Below, in pieces: positions 1-9,196 of a stretch of DNA of 64,000 nucleotides (position 1 is the stretch's first letter; the number at the start of each line of letters is the position of its first letter). The notes below the pieces were generated by a model that saw only the letters and a program-made list of their open reading frames with translations, was not told the DNA's origin and did not search any database. A program made the translations under genes and the position numbers. This DNA is from Pseudoalteromonas citrea (GTDB lineage: Bacteria > Pseudomonadota > Gammaproteobacteria > Enterobacterales > Alteromonadaceae): contig NZ_AHBZ03000015.1 in the NCBI RefSeq assembly GCF_000238375.3, positions 372,001 through 436,000 of the forward strand, read 5' to 3'.

Positions 1-966
1 TTTTCGCAGACTGCAGCACGAGCTGCGCGTGGTGATTTAAGTGCCAAAGCCACAGCGTATGGTAAAGACGAGATGTCGATCATTGTAGAGCAATACAACA
101 AAGTAATTGATGCTTTCGTGCATCTATTAGAAGATGTGAACGTGACCAGTAGTGATTTGCACACCGCGACTAAACAACTGAGTCAAATCAGCCAAGACAC
201 TCGGGATGATGTTGATCAGCAACAAAATAAAATCCATACCATTCATGCTGCTTTAAGTGAAATGGCGCACTCTGCAGACTCTGTTGAAACCTCTGCTCAG
301 CATGCAACCGAACTTGCAACCACCGCAGCAGAACACGTCAAGCAAGGTACCACCAATACCACCGAACTAGCTCAACATATGACAGAACTACAATTAGAAT
401 TTGAAGAAAGCAGAGTCGCACTCGATAAACTTGCACAAGATAGTCAAAATATTAGTAAAGTCAGCGCCGCTATTAGTGAAATCGCAGAGCAAACCAACCT
501 ACTGGCACTCAATGCCGCGATTGAAGCCGCCAGAGCTGGAGAACAAGGCCGCGGCTTTGCGGTTGTAGCCGATGAAGTACGCACACTGGCAAAACGCACA
601 CAGCAGCAAACAGAAGAAATACACAGTATTATTAGCTCCTTACAAAATGCCTCAAACGACACCCAAAGCAAGATGCGTAATAGTGTTGAAAAAATGGAGC
701 TTGGCGTAAACGCGGCGAACCAAACCAACCAAGTGCTAAAAGCTGCGGAACAAAGCATGAACGATATTGACCAGCAGGGACACCTTATTTCAGGTTTGGT
801 CAAGCAGCAATCTAACGCAACACAACAAGCACTGACTGACTCAAGTGAAATAAGTAACTTAGCAGAACATACTTTGGTGTCTGCCGAAGCTACTCAAGAG
901 GGAGCGCATAAGCTGTCTGCTATGGCCACCAATTTACAAACCGCGATGAGCCAATTTAAGACTTAA
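1..966 (+). CDS. Methyl-accepting chemotaxis protein, 3' part
   Basis: The frame is open from the window edge, so the gene begins upstream; only its last 321 residues are seen. The first residues look like the end of a HAMP domain, followed by the long coiled coil of a chemoreceptor signalling domain. The conserved hairpin tip is intact ([18 protein letters not shown], then [16 protein letters not shown]), and this tip contacts CheA and CheW. Such receptors transmit ligand binding in the periplasm to the cytoplasmic chemotaxis kinase. The sensor domain lies outside the window, so the ligand is unknown. An internal ATG at 73 is not a credible start because the HAMP-like sequence continues before it. 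There is no C-terminal CheR/CheB docking pentapeptide; the protein ends SQFKT. It converges on mrcB with a gap of about 29 bases. Confidence 0.93.
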   Translation, partial: FSQTAARAARGDLSAKATAYGKDEMSIIVEQYNKVIDAFVHLLEDVNVTSSDLHTATKQLSQISQDTRDDVDQQQNKIHTIHAALSEMAHSADSVETSAQHATELATTAAEHVKQGTTNTTELAQHMTELQLEFEESRVALDKLAQDSQNISKVSAAISEIAEQTNLLALNAAIEAARAGEQGRGFAVVADEVRTLAKRTQQQTEEIHSIISSLQNASNDTQSKMRNSVEKMELGVNAANQTNQVLKAAEQSMNDIDQQGHLISGLVKQQSNATQQALTDSSEISNLAEHTLVSAEATQEGAHKLSAMATNLQTAMSQFKT

Positions 967-995
967 TGATATCCAGTAAGTTTTCAAAGCCTCAG

Positions 996-3362
996 CTACT
1001 TAATACAGCTAGGCCTCGGCTCAAATTCACTGGTCCGCAGCGGCAGTTGGATCACCTTACCACACCCTGGAGGGGCTTGCTTACCGGTTTTTTCGTTAAC
1101 AAAAGCCCAACGAATGCCATCTGGCCGCGAGTCTGCAATGGCTTGCGGGTTTAGCGGTTTTAAGTAACGAATATAGAGCTCTAAAGCACCGCTGGCACCT
1201 GTGAGGCCCGTTGTGCGGTTATCATCTCGCCCTAACCAGGTCACAGTTACCGTATTATGGTCAAACCCAGCAAACCAGCTATCACGTAAATCATTACTCG
1301 TTCCCGTTTTACCTGCAAGTTGAATTGACGGAAAGTGTGCATTTATGCGCCGAGCGGTACCATCTTTGGTCACCCGTTTTAGCCCATACTTAATCATATA
1401 ACTTGCTTCTACTGAAAAGCGTGTATCTGCATCAACATTATGCTCATATAACACTCGCCCAACTGAATCTGTCATCGCAGAAATGCTGGTTAATTTTCGA
1501 TATTGTCCGCCACTTGCGATGGTGGTGTACATTTGCGCCACATCAAAACTAGATAGCTCTATCGCGCCTAACAATAAAGAGGGGTATTGGTTTATTTTAT
1601 CTTCTATTCCCAGTTTATTTAGTGATTCAGCAACGTTGTGAACCCCAATATCAAGCCCTAGATTCACCACAGGAATATTAATACTGCGACTAAATGCCCT
1701 GAACAAAGGCATATAACCCCTAAACTTATGATCAAAATTTTCAGGTTTCCATGTATCGCCCGCTTCATCTGTTACTTGAAGTGGAGAGTCATCTAATAAC
1801 GTGCCTAAATTATATTGTGATTGCTCCAACGCCGTTAAGTACACAGCGGGCTTCACAAGAGAACCTATATTACGTTTGGTGTCTAGTACTCGATTAAAAC
1901 CGTTATAACGCACTTCTCGACCAGCAACTAAAGCAGAGACGCCGCTTTTTTCTATGTTAACTGAAATCATGGCTGTTTCTAGTTGCTTGGTTTTAAAGCG
2001 CCGCTCTAAATAGGGTAATCCTGCACCAATGGCTTGCTCCATAGCCGTTTGCTTTTGCAAATCAAAATAAGTAAAAATCCGCACTCCGGCATTCACTATC
2101 TCTTGATTTGGTAAGCGCTTTTTCAGCTCTCGATTAACCAACTCAAGATAGCCTGGGTAGCTCTTATGTAGACTGTTTTTGAGAGTCTGGATTTTGATTG
2201 GCCTCGCTAGCGCCTGACGGAATTCATTAGTGCTAATATGGCCGGACTCAGCCAGCAAACGTAGTACCAAATCTCGGCGTTCTTGTACTCGTTCAGGGTA
2301 ACGTCGCGGATTATAATAAGAAGGCCCCTTAACCATCGCCACCAGCAAAGCAATTTGATCAAACTCCAGCTCATCTACAGGCTTTGCAAAGTAAAACTCT
2401 GCCGCTAATCCCATTCCGTGCACGCCTTGATTATAGGCTTGGCCTAAATAGACCTCGTTTAAATAGGCTTCAAGGATCTCATCTTTGCTGTATCTATAAT
2501 CCAGAATCAACGCGATAAACGCTTCATTAATTTTTCGAACAATGGATCGCTCTCGGGTTAAATAGAAATTTTTGGCCAATTGCTGAGTGAGTGTACTACC
2601 CCCTTGCACGGTACGACCAACTTTTATATTGGTATAAAACGCGCGCATAATCGACCATAGCGATACCCCATGATGTTCATAAAAATCTCGATCTTCGACG
2701 ACTAATAACGCTTTTTTAAGGATATTAGGGAATTGGGCTAACGGTACAAATTCACGGTCTTGATTACTTTCATTACCAATACGAGCTATCTGAACGGGCT
2801 CAAGTCTGGCTGAATTAACCCTGCGTCCACTTTGATCAACAATGCTGGCGAGCTTTTTACCCGCGAAGTTTAAAGTAAAGATACGTGCGTGCTCACTGCC
2901 ATCGTGAAAATTAAAGCTGCGCCGATGTACCTCAATAGTCCGCCCTTGTAAAACATACTGCCCTGTGCGATTTATTCTATTAACTTGTGAATAATTTAAG
3001 CGCTTTAGCTCCCATAGCACCTCCTCTTCTGACAAATATTGATCTGGGTAAAAGGTCATTGCACGTGCATACACTTGCACTGGGAGTTGCCACTTATTGC
3101 CTTCAAATTGTTTGGTGATTTTGGCATCTAAATAGACCACATAAAACGCCACCACAACAATACACGCCAAGCTACCTTTCCATAATAAGTTCCAAAGGGT
3201 GCGTAATGTTCGTTGTTTAATTCGTTGAAATAATGACTGGGCAGTAGGTTTTTTTACCGCTTTTTTTCTGGGTTTTGGCTTGGTTGCTTTTGCTTTGGTT
3301 TTATTGGCTGACTTATCAGCTTTGTCAGTGCTTTTTTTAGAACCTGTGTTTTTTTCTGCCAT
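996..3362 (-). CDS. mrcB: Penicillin-binding protein 1B (bifunctional murein synthase)
   Basis: Class A penicillin-binding protein of 788 residues that polymerises and cross-links peptidoglycan at the outer face of the inner membrane. A Lys/Ala-rich cytoplasmic tail (1-55) precedes one membrane span (about 60-80) and a UB2H-like region (about 85-180), the domain LpoB binds in E. coli PBP1B. The GT51 glycosyltransferase carries EDRDFYEHHG (catalytic Glu223), GGSTLTQQ (254-261) and EAYLNEVYLGQ. The transpeptidase has the SxxK serine (SLVK, Ser501), SxN (SIN, 560-562) and KTGTS (685-689). All catalytic motifs are intact and the length is normal. The UB2H region separates it from PBP1A and PBP1C. 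It is followed downstream by the chemoreceptor end on the other strand. Confidence 0.97.
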   Translation of the reverse strand: MAEKNTGSKKSTDKADKSANKTKAKATKPKPRKKAVKKPTAQSLFQRIKQRTLRTLWNLLWKGSLACIVVVAFYVVYLDAKITKQFEGNKWQLPVQVYARAMTFYPDQYLSEEEVLWELKRLNYSQVNRINRTGQYVLQGRTIEVHRRSFNFHDGSEHARIFTLNFAGKKLASIVDQSGRRVNSARLEPVQIARIGNESNQDREFVPLAQFPNILKKALLVVEDRDFYEHHGVSLWSIMRAFYTNIKVGRTVQGGSTLTQQLAKNFYLTRERSIVRKINEAFIALILDYRYSKDEILEAYLNEVYLGQAYNQGVHGMGLAAEFYFAKPVDELEFDQIALLVAMVKGPSYYNPRRYPERVQERRDLVLRLLAESGHISTNEFRQALARPIKIQTLKNSLHKSYPGYLELVNRELKKRLPNQEIVNAGVRIFTYFDLQKQTAMEQAIGAGLPYLERRFKTKQLETAMISVNIEKSGVSALVAGREVRYNGFNRVLDTKRNIGSLVKPAVYLTALEQSQYNLGTLLDDSPLQVTDEAGDTWKPENFDHKFRGYMPLFRAFSRSINIPVVNLGLDIGVHNVAESLNKLGIEDKINQYPSLLLGAIELSSFDVAQMYTTIASGGQYRKLTSISAMTDSVGRVLYEHNVDADTRFSVEASYMIKYGLKRVTKDGTARRINAHFPSIQLAGKTGTSNDLRDSWFAGFDHNTVTVTWLGRDDNRTTGLTGASGALELYIRYLKPLNPQAIADSRPDGIRWAFVNEKTGKQAPPGCGKVIQLPLRTSEFEPRPSCIK

Positions 3363-3481
3363 GCCTACCGTACAAAAGAAAGTTATAAATAATTGATAAG
3401 CGTAGGTTACCGCAGATTAACCAGACCTGAAAGTAACAACGGGCCCACAGGCCCGTAAATATTACAGATAAGGCTGTTATT

Positions 3482-4711
3482 TTATTGTGAGCGAACACTC
3501 ACAAACTCTGGATAAGCATCAATGCCGCAGTCATGCTGATCCATACCATTTATTTCTTCTTCTTCCCCTACTCGGATCCCCATTGTCGCTTTGAGCAATG
3601 CCCAGACTAAGTATGACATTATAAATACAAACCCAACAATACATACCAGCCCTATAAGTTGAACCCCATAAGATGCATCGCTGTTTGACAATGGCACTAA
3701 CATAACACCCAACATCCCACATGTACCATGTACAGAGATAGCGCCAACCGGATCGTCAACCTTTGCTTTATCTAAAAATATAATACTAAACACCACCAGC
3801 GAACCACCCAAAGAGCCCAATAAACACGCCATCAGAGGTGTCGGTGAAGCTGGCTCTGCAGTAATGACCACAAGACCTGCTAAAGCACCATTTAAAATCA
3901 TTGTCAGATCAGCTTTACCCCACAAGATTTTGCAGACTAAAAGTGCAGCAATAGCACCAGTAGCAGCAGCGGCATTGGTATTGAGTAATATTTGACTTAC
4001 TGCAATAGCATTATCTTTATCCGCCAAAAACAACTGAGAACCGCCGTTAAAACCAAACCACCCCATCCACAGTATAAAAGTACCTAATGTTGCCAATGGC
4101 ATATTTGATCCTGGGATTGGGTAAATCTCGCCATTACGACCATACTTTCCTTTGCGCGCTCCGAGCAATAAGACACCCGCTAATGCTGCTGCTGCCCCAG
4201 CTCCATGCACAATCGCAGATCCTGCAAAATCCACAAAACCTAGCTGAGATAAAAACCCTCCTCCCCAGGTCCAGAACCCTTCAACTGGATATATAAAGCC
4301 CGTTAACGCCACTGTAAACGCTAAAAATGCCCACAGTTTCATGCGCTCTGCAACCGCACCTGAGACAATCGACATTGCCGTCGCAACAAAGACGACTTGG
4401 AAGAAAAAGTCAGCCTCTAACGCATGTGTCGCATCTGTACTTGCCATGCCAATTAAAGCACCAAACGCCGGCACTACCCCACCTTCAGTATTTCCCACAT
4501 ACATAATGTTGTAGCCAATCAGCAAAAACATGGTGCACGCAATAGCATAAAGTGCGATGTTCTTGGTCAGTATTTCGGTGGTATTTTTAGAGCGAACAAG
4601 CCCCGCTTCAAGCATGGCAAAACCTGCCGCCATCCACATAACTAGCACGCCAGAGATCAGAAAGTAGAAAGTATTTAATGAAAATTTAAGTTCTATGATT
4701 GCGTTTTCCAT
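3482..4711 (-). CDS. amtB: Ammonium transporter AmtB
   Basis: Amt/Rh family inner-membrane ammonium channel, 409 residues with about 11 hydrophobic spans. Family signatures are present: AMLEAGLVRSKN near the N terminus, the DFAGSAIVHGAGAAAALAG stretch, and SVHGTCGMLGVM containing the second pore histidine. The ATG at 4711 is preferred over an in-frame TTG at 4726 because GAGGAG lies seven bases before the ATG and overlaps the TTG itself. It begins 11 bases after the glnK stop, so the two are co-transcribed and probably coupled. In the known system GlnK plugs AmtB when nitrogen is sufficient. Unlike E. coli AmtB, no clear cleavable signal peptide is seen in the first residues. Confidence 0.95.
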   Translation of the reverse strand: MENAIIELKFSLNTFYFLISGVLVMWMAAGFAMLEAGLVRSKNTTEILTKNIALYAIACTMFLLIGYNIMYVGNTEGGVVPAFGALIGMASTDATHALEADFFFQVVFVATAMSIVSGAVAERMKLWAFLAFTVALTGFIYPVEGFWTWGGGFLSQLGFVDFAGSAIVHGAGAAAALAGVLLLGARKGKYGRNGEIYPIPGSNMPLATLGTFILWMGWFGFNGGSQLFLADKDNAIAVSQILLNTNAAAATGAIAALLVCKILWGKADLTMILNGALAGLVVITAEPASPTPLMACLLGSLGGSLVVFSIIFLDKAKVDDPVGAISVHGTCGMLGVMLVPLSNSDASYGVQLIGLVCIVGFVFIMSYLVWALLKATMGIRVGEEEEINGMDQHDCGIDAYPEFVSVRSQ

Positions 4712-4722
4712 ATTCCAACTCC

Positions 4723-5061
4723 TCAAATAGCTTCTTCATCTAGTTCACCAGTACGGATCCGCACTATTTGATCTAAATCGTAAACAAATATTTTTCCATC
4801 CCCAATTTTCCCTGTATGCGCAGCCTGTGTTAATACATCCACAACACGCTGAGCATTTTCTGTATGCGTAGCAATCTCTAACTTTATTTTGGGTATAAAA
4901 TCCACTTGGTATTCAGCACCACGATATAATTCCGTATGACCACGCTGGCGCCCAAATCCTTTAACATCGACCACCGTCATCCCTTCTACGCCTAAATCAG
5001 CAAGCGCTTCTCGTACTTCATCCAATTTAAATGGTTTTATTATTGCACTTATCATTTTCAT
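4723..5061 (-). CDS. glnK: Nitrogen regulatory protein P-II (GlnK)
   Basis: A 112-residue PII signal protein, the exact family length. It starts [16 protein letters not shown], and the T-loop reads [15 protein letters not shown], with the uridylylation-site tyrosine (Tyr51 in E. coli numbering) in GAEY. The [10 protein letters not shown] and RIRTGE segments line the nucleotide site. The frame is open 16 codons further upstream, but the ATG at 5061 fits the family and is preceded by AAGGGGA. PII proteins sense 2-oxoglutarate and ATP/ADP, and are modified by GlnD under nitrogen limitation. Linkage to amtB marks it as GlnK rather than GlnB. A sigma-54-like promoter lies just upstream. Confidence 0.96.
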   Translation of the reverse strand: MKMISAIIKPFKLDEVREALADLGVEGMTVVDVKGFGRQRGHTELYRGAEYQVDFIPKIKLEIATHTENAQRVVDVLTQAAHTGKIGDGKIFVYDLDQIVRIRTGELDEEAI

Positions 5062-5105
5062 TGTTAGTCCCCTTAGGACAGGCTTATCCTGTACACTGGG
5101 GTAAT

Positions 5106-5120
5106 CCAACCTTTATGCCA
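5106..5120 (-). promoter_or_regulatory. Candidate sigma-54 (-24/-12) promoter of glnK-amtB
   Basis: Read on the minus strand this is TGGCATAAAGGTTGG, matching TGGCAC-N5-TTGC except for T at the sixth base and G instead of C at the last. The GG and TTG elements have the right spacing. A start about 12 bases downstream would give a leader of roughly 30 bases before the glnK ATG. glnK-amtB is a classical NtrC/sigma-54 target. The imperfect -12 element is the main doubt; no NtrC site was confirmed. Confidence 0.5.
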
Positions 5121-5174
5121 TAATTTTTTATTGTTTAATTTGAAAAACTTAACATATTAAATATTACGATGCGC

Positions 5175-5201
5175 ATAAAAAATGCACCATCGAGGTGCAT
5201 T
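5175..5201 (-). terminator. Rho-independent terminator after the GGDEF regulator
   Basis: On the minus strand AATGCACC-TCGAT-GGTGCATT forms an eight-base-pair stem with a five-base loop, followed by a run of T. It lies about 30 bases beyond the stop of the regulator that ends at 5230 and separates it from glnK-amtB. Confidence 0.8.
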
Positions 5202-5229
5202 CTATTTGTTTATGTTCTGAACTGGTGCG

Positions 5230-6462
5230 TTAATTGTGAACTACGACACAATTACGTTGCCGTGCCTTGGCTTGATAAAGGGCCTTATCTGCTGCCCGCA
5301 TTATTTGACTTAATGAGCCATGATTGCAAAAAGCTAAGCCAATGCTCACCGTACTAAATAGTGTTTCTCCATTTATATCAAATTGCGTTTTTTCTAACCT
5401 AGAACGAAAATCATTCATTACCCGCTCTGCAACTTGCATATCATTGCCCGGTAATACCACCGCAAACTCTTCTCCACCTATGCGCGCAACAGTACAATGA
5501 TTAAAAGCACTTTTAAGTAACTCAGCAACTTGAGTTAAAACAGAATCGCCTCCCTCATGCCCATATTGATCATTAATACTTTTAAACAGATCTAAATCAA
5601 GCAGCGCCAATATATATTGGTCAGGTTTTGACTTGAATAATTTTTCAGCTTGCTGACAAAAAAAGCGGCGATTATATAAACCGGTTAAATAATCCCGATG
5701 CGCATACTCTTTTATTTCCGCAATGAGGTTTAATTGCTCCATCGTTTGCATAATACGGCAATGGAACTCTTCATTCATAAATGGTTTTGCTAAAAAGTCA
5801 TTCGCGCCAAATTTAATAAATTTAGCCGATAAACCATGGCTACCCGCACCTGACAAACCAATAATTGCCAACTCATCTCGGCCTCGATTATTTCTAATGG
5901 CTTTAACCAACTCAAATCCATCCATCGTTGGCATGGCATAATCAGTTAAGAGTAATTTGATCTCATAATCTTCTTTGAGCATGTGCAATGCTTGCTCACC
6001 GTCTTGAGCTTCAAGTACAGTAAACAGCTGCTTTTCAAGCATTTGGCGCATTACTGCTCGGCTGATCATCGAGTCATCAGCAACCAATGCTTTACAGCCT
6101 TGATTACGCAGCAGGCGAGAAACCAACTTCACAGCATATAAATATGAATCACGATTGTCTTTGATAACATAATCAACCACACCGAGTTCAAGCATTTGCT
6201 GGCGGCTGTATTCATCAATCTTTGACGTGAGCACAACGGTCGGTACATTTTGTCGTAGCGTATGCTGAACAACTTCTCCATCCATTGCATCGGGTAACGT
6301 CAAATCAACCAATGCTAATGTATATTGGTGCTTACTTAAGTATTCTCGACTTTCTTTTAAAGACCACGCAAAGTCAATTTCGACTTCTAAATATAAGCTG
6401 GATAAATGACGCAGCACTTGCTGTACCACTTTACTGTCTTCAACAATTAACACTCTTTGCAT
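5230..6462 (-). CDS. Response regulator with two receiver domains and a GGDEF domain
   Basis: A 410-residue protein with two CheY-like receivers (about 1-118 and 122-240) followed by a diguanylate cyclase domain (about 250-410). The phospho-acceptor aspartates appear to be Asp53 (VDLTLP) and Asp174 (TDYAMP). The active-site loop is GGEEF (329-333), a functional variant of GGDEF, so it probably makes c-di-GMP. The RxxD product-inhibition site that normally precedes this loop is not present (FNHC in its place). The order REC-REC-GGDEF resembles PleD. The gene stands alone between terminator-like sequence and a divergent promoter region; no partner kinase adjoins it, though a hybrid kinase lies at 43.5-45.5 kb. 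The input signal cannot be told from sequence. Confidence 0.93.
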   Translation of the reverse strand: MQRVLIVEDSKVVQQVLRHLSSLYLEVEIDFAWSLKESREYLSKHQYTLALVDLTLPDAMDGEVVQHTLRQNVPTVVLTSKIDEYSRQQMLELGVVDYVIKDNRDSYLYAVKLVSRLLRNQGCKALVADDSMISRAVMRQMLEKQLFTVLEAQDGEQALHMLKEDYEIKLLLTDYAMPTMDGFELVKAIRNNRGRDELAIIGLSGAGSHGLSAKFIKFGANDFLAKPFMNEEFHCRIMQTMEQLNLIAEIKEYAHRDYLTGLYNRRFFCQQAEKLFKSKPDQYILALLDLDLFKSINDQYGHEGGDSVLTQVAELLKSAFNHCTVARIGGEEFAVVLPGNDMQVAERVMNDFRSRLEKTQFDINGETLFSTVSIGLAFCNHGSLSQIMRAADKALYQAKARQRNCVVVHN

Positions 6463-6737
6463 GGTAACGAGGCTCTATAACTACTAAGAGAAATGGGACG
6501 ATTCAAGGATTTAAGAGACTAAATACTTTAATACGACATAATAAAGTCGTAAATATACGCGATTTTTGTTACAAAAAAAACCACAAACGCGTTACAAATT
6601 ACAATCAATTTAGCATTTATACCTAGGTCAATTTCATTAGAAGCAATGGTCTCATCATGCGGCTATTTAAACTCAAATCCTTTGCAATATACAAAATATT
6701 CCTCTTTAATTAATCAATTGCAAAACATAGGATTATT

Positions 6738-8246
6738 ATGAAACCCATTACAATCTTGCTATTTATACTTGCGTTTGCTTGTCATAGCATCAGTGCCAAC
6801 GAGCATGCACGAATCATAGACATTGATAGTCACGTGATTACTAAGCATAAAGCGACCATTAATGATCAAAAGCTCAGTTATACCGTTAATACCGGTACCC
6901 AACCAGTATGGGATAATGAAGGTCAGCCTATTGCAACCTTACACTATACCTATTACAAAAGAGATAAAATCAAAGACGACAGTAAACGGCCTTTATTGAT
7001 CTCCTTCAACGGAGGCCCAGGTTCCGCATCAGTATGGATGCATGTTGCTTATACCGGACCTCGCGTACTTAACATTGACGAAGAAGGTTACCCAGTTCAA
7101 CCCTATGGTTTGCAAGATAACCCTTTTTCTGTGCTTGATGTGGCAGACATTGTTTTCGTGAACCCAGTTAATACTGGCTATTCTCGAGTACTCCCCAATA
7201 AAGATGGTAAAATGCCGAGTAAGGCAGAGCAAAAGAAATTGTTCTTTGGTGTAAATGCCGATGTCACGTATTTAGCAGAATGGTTAAACACCTTTGTAAA
7301 CCGTCACAACCGCTTTCGCTCTCCAAAGTTTTTAATCGGTGAAAGCTATGGTACAACTCGTGTTTCAGGATTAGCTCATGCATTGCAAAATCAGCAATGG
7401 ATGTATATTAACGGCGTCATTTTAGTCTCACCGACAGATATTGGTATAAAGCGTCAAGGCCCAGTAAAAGCGGCAAATAGACTCCCTTATTTTGCGGCAG
7501 CCGCTTGGTATCACAAAGCATTAGACTCAGAGCTACAAAACCAAGATTTATTAGATGTTTTATCAGAGGTCGAAAAATATACCATTAATCAATATTTGCC
7601 AGCGCTTGCTAAAGGGGCATTTATTAGTGAAAAAGAAAAACAAAAAACCATTGCGCAAGTAGCTAAATACAGTGGCCTATCGGAAAAATTTGTAGCGCAA
7701 AATAATCTCGATATTCCTAATGACGCATTTTGGAAAGAGCTATTACGCGATAAAGGCTATACATTAGGTCGTCTTGATTCTCGTTACTTAGGTATTGATA
7801 AAAGAGATGCCGGATCACGACCTGATTACTGGCCTGAACTAACCTCTTGGTTGCATTCATTCACCCCTGCAATTAATTATTACTTAAGAGAAGAACTGAA
7901 TTATAAAACCGACGTAAAATACAATATGTTTGGCAACGTCCGCCCGTGGGATCGCAGTAACAATAATACAGGTGAGCAATTGCGATTAGCGATGGCACAA
8001 AACCCGTACTTAAACGTTATGATCCAAGCCGGTTACTATGACGGAGCGACGAACTACTTTGATGCCAAATACACCCTATGGCAACTCGATCCAAGTGGTA
8101 AAATGCGCGATAGGCTCAGCTTTAAAGGGTATCGCTCAGGTCATATGATGTATTTACGTCGAGCTGATTTGGAAAAGTCTAACCAAGAATTACGCGAATT
8201 TATAAAAGCGTCATTACCAAGCCCAGAACAGGCCGCTAAATACTAA
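6738..8246 (+). CDS. Secreted S10-family serine carboxypeptidase-like protein
   Basis: A 502-residue protein with an N-terminal signal peptide (about 1-20, ending SISA). The alpha/beta-hydrolase fold of peptidase family S10 is recognised from FNGGPGSAS (90-98, oxyanion region), the nucleophile elbow GESYGTTR (Ser203), and candidate catalytic Asp435 (YYDGATN) and His469 (SGHMMY). Family members remove C-terminal residues from peptides at acid pH. Export suggests a periplasmic or extracellular role in peptide use, but substrate is unknown. AGGA lies just before the ATG. The gene is monocistronic: 275 bases of non-coding DNA precede it and a good terminator follows it. Confidence 0.9.
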   Translation: MKPITILLFILAFACHSISANEHARIIDIDSHVITKHKATINDQKLSYTVNTGTQPVWDNEGQPIATLHYTYYKRDKIKDDSKRPLLISFNGGPGSASVWMHVAYTGPRVLNIDEEGYPVQPYGLQDNPFSVLDVADIVFVNPVNTGYSRVLPNKDGKMPSKAEQKKLFFGVNADVTYLAEWLNTFVNRHNRFRSPKFLIGESYGTTRVSGLAHALQNQQWMYINGVILVSPTDIGIKRQGPVKAANRLPYFAAAAWYHKALDSELQNQDLLDVLSEVEKYTINQYLPALAKGAFISEKEKQKTIAQVAKYSGLSEKFVAQNNLDIPNDAFWKELLRDKGYTLGRLDSRYLGIDKRDAGSRPDYWPELTSWLHSFTPAINYYLREELNYKTDVKYNMFGNVRPWDRSNNNTGEQLRLAMAQNPYLNVMIQAGYYDGATNYFDAKYTLWQLDPSGKMRDRLSFKGYRSGHMMYLRRADLEKSNQELREFIKASLPSPEQAAKY

Positions 8247-8261
8247 GCAATTTAGCACCGC

Positions 8262-8295
8262 AAAGGCGTAATCATATTGCGCCTTTCTCTTTTTT
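8262..8295 (+). terminator. Rho-independent terminator after the S10 peptidase
   Basis: AAAGGCG (8262-8268) pairs perfectly with CGCCTTT (8280-8286) across an 11-base loop, followed by CTCTTTTTT. It lies 15 bases after the stop codon. Confidence 0.8.
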
Positions 8296-8380
8296 GTATT
8301 CATAAATTCTCTTCGAATATTCGCGCTGTGTCGTGTGCTTTGATAATATCGCTTTTTTAAACATCTTTAGGGGCGTAAAG

Positions 8381-9196
8381 ATGCAAGGTACTTTGAGCAA
8401 ATTAAAAGCACAATTGACCAATCCTATCCAATATCAGCTACCCGTTGGTGAAGAACTCATTAATTTAAACGACTTTATTGGTAAAACAATCACATTGACT
8501 CACACGGGTAATATTTTCTGTAGTAACTGTGGGAAAAAAACCAAAAAAAGTTACTCGCAAGGCCACTGTTTTGTATGCATGAAAAAGCTCGCGAGCTGCG
8601 ATATGTGTATTATGAAGCCTGAAACTTGTCATTATGATCAAGGGACATGCCGTGAGCCTGAGTGGGGTGAGAATAACTGTTTTGTTCCTCATTATGTCTA
8701 TCTAGCCAATACATCAGGTTTGAAAGTGGGTATAACACGCCATACGCAGATCCCAACACGCTGGATAGATCAAGGCGCAACACAAGCATTACCCATTTTT
8801 AAAGTACAAACCCGACTACAGTCAGGGCTGGTTGAAGTCGCCTTAGCTGAGTTTATTGCCGATAAAACAAATTGGCGTAATATGCTTAAAGGGGTAAGCG
8901 TTGATGCTGATCTTAAAGCCGCAGCAGCGGAGTTGATCCCACAGATCCAAGCTAAATTAGATGAACTTGCAGAGCTATTTGGTGCAACGGCCATTGAAAA
9001 GCTCGATGAAGATGTTATCGATTTATCGTTTCCAGTCGAGACATTTCCAAGCAAAGTCACCTCATTTAACTTTGATAAAAACCCTGAAGTCAGCGGCGTA
9101 CTTCAAGGTATTAAAGGTCAATACCTTATATTCGATACTGGCGTGATCAATATTCGTAAGTTTACTTCTTATGAAGTGAGCTTTGCTGAAGTATAA
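8381..9196 (+). CDS. DUF2797 family protein with a Cys-rich (zinc-binding) N-terminal region
   Basis: A 271-residue protein of the DUF2797 family; the call rests on recalled family features. A Cys-rich segment near the N terminus (CSNCGKK, CFVCMKK, CDMC, further Cys at KPETC, GTC and ENNC) suggests bound zinc. It is followed by VYLANTSGLKVGITR, which resembles the GIY-YIG nuclease core (YIG-like VYLA and an Arg in VGITR). The C-terminal part is helical and then beta-rich. No enzymatic role is known to me. The ATG at 8381 is chosen because AGGGG sits at normal spacing; a GTG at 8333 lacks this and overlaps the leader. Its 3' end overlaps the convergent CBS-GGDEF-EAL gene by 28 bases. Confidence 0.85.
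   Translation: MQGTLSKLKAQLTNPIQYQLPVGEELINLNDFIGKTITLTHTGNIFCSNCGKKTKKSYSQGHCFVCMKKLASCDMCIMKPETCHYDQGTCREPEWGENNCFVPHYVYLANTSGLKVGITRHTQIPTRWIDQGATQALPIFKVQTRLQSGLVEVALAEFIADKTNWRNMLKGVSVDADLKAAAAELIPQIQAKLDELAELFGATAIEKLDEDVIDLSFPVETFPSKVTSFNFDKNPEVSGVLQGIKGQYLIFDTGVINIRKFTSYEVSFAEV

Noticed and set aside
5061-5109. Longer N terminus for GlnK.
   Set aside because: The added 16 residues are not part of the PII family, while the ATG at 5061 gives the exact family length and has AAGGGGA before it.
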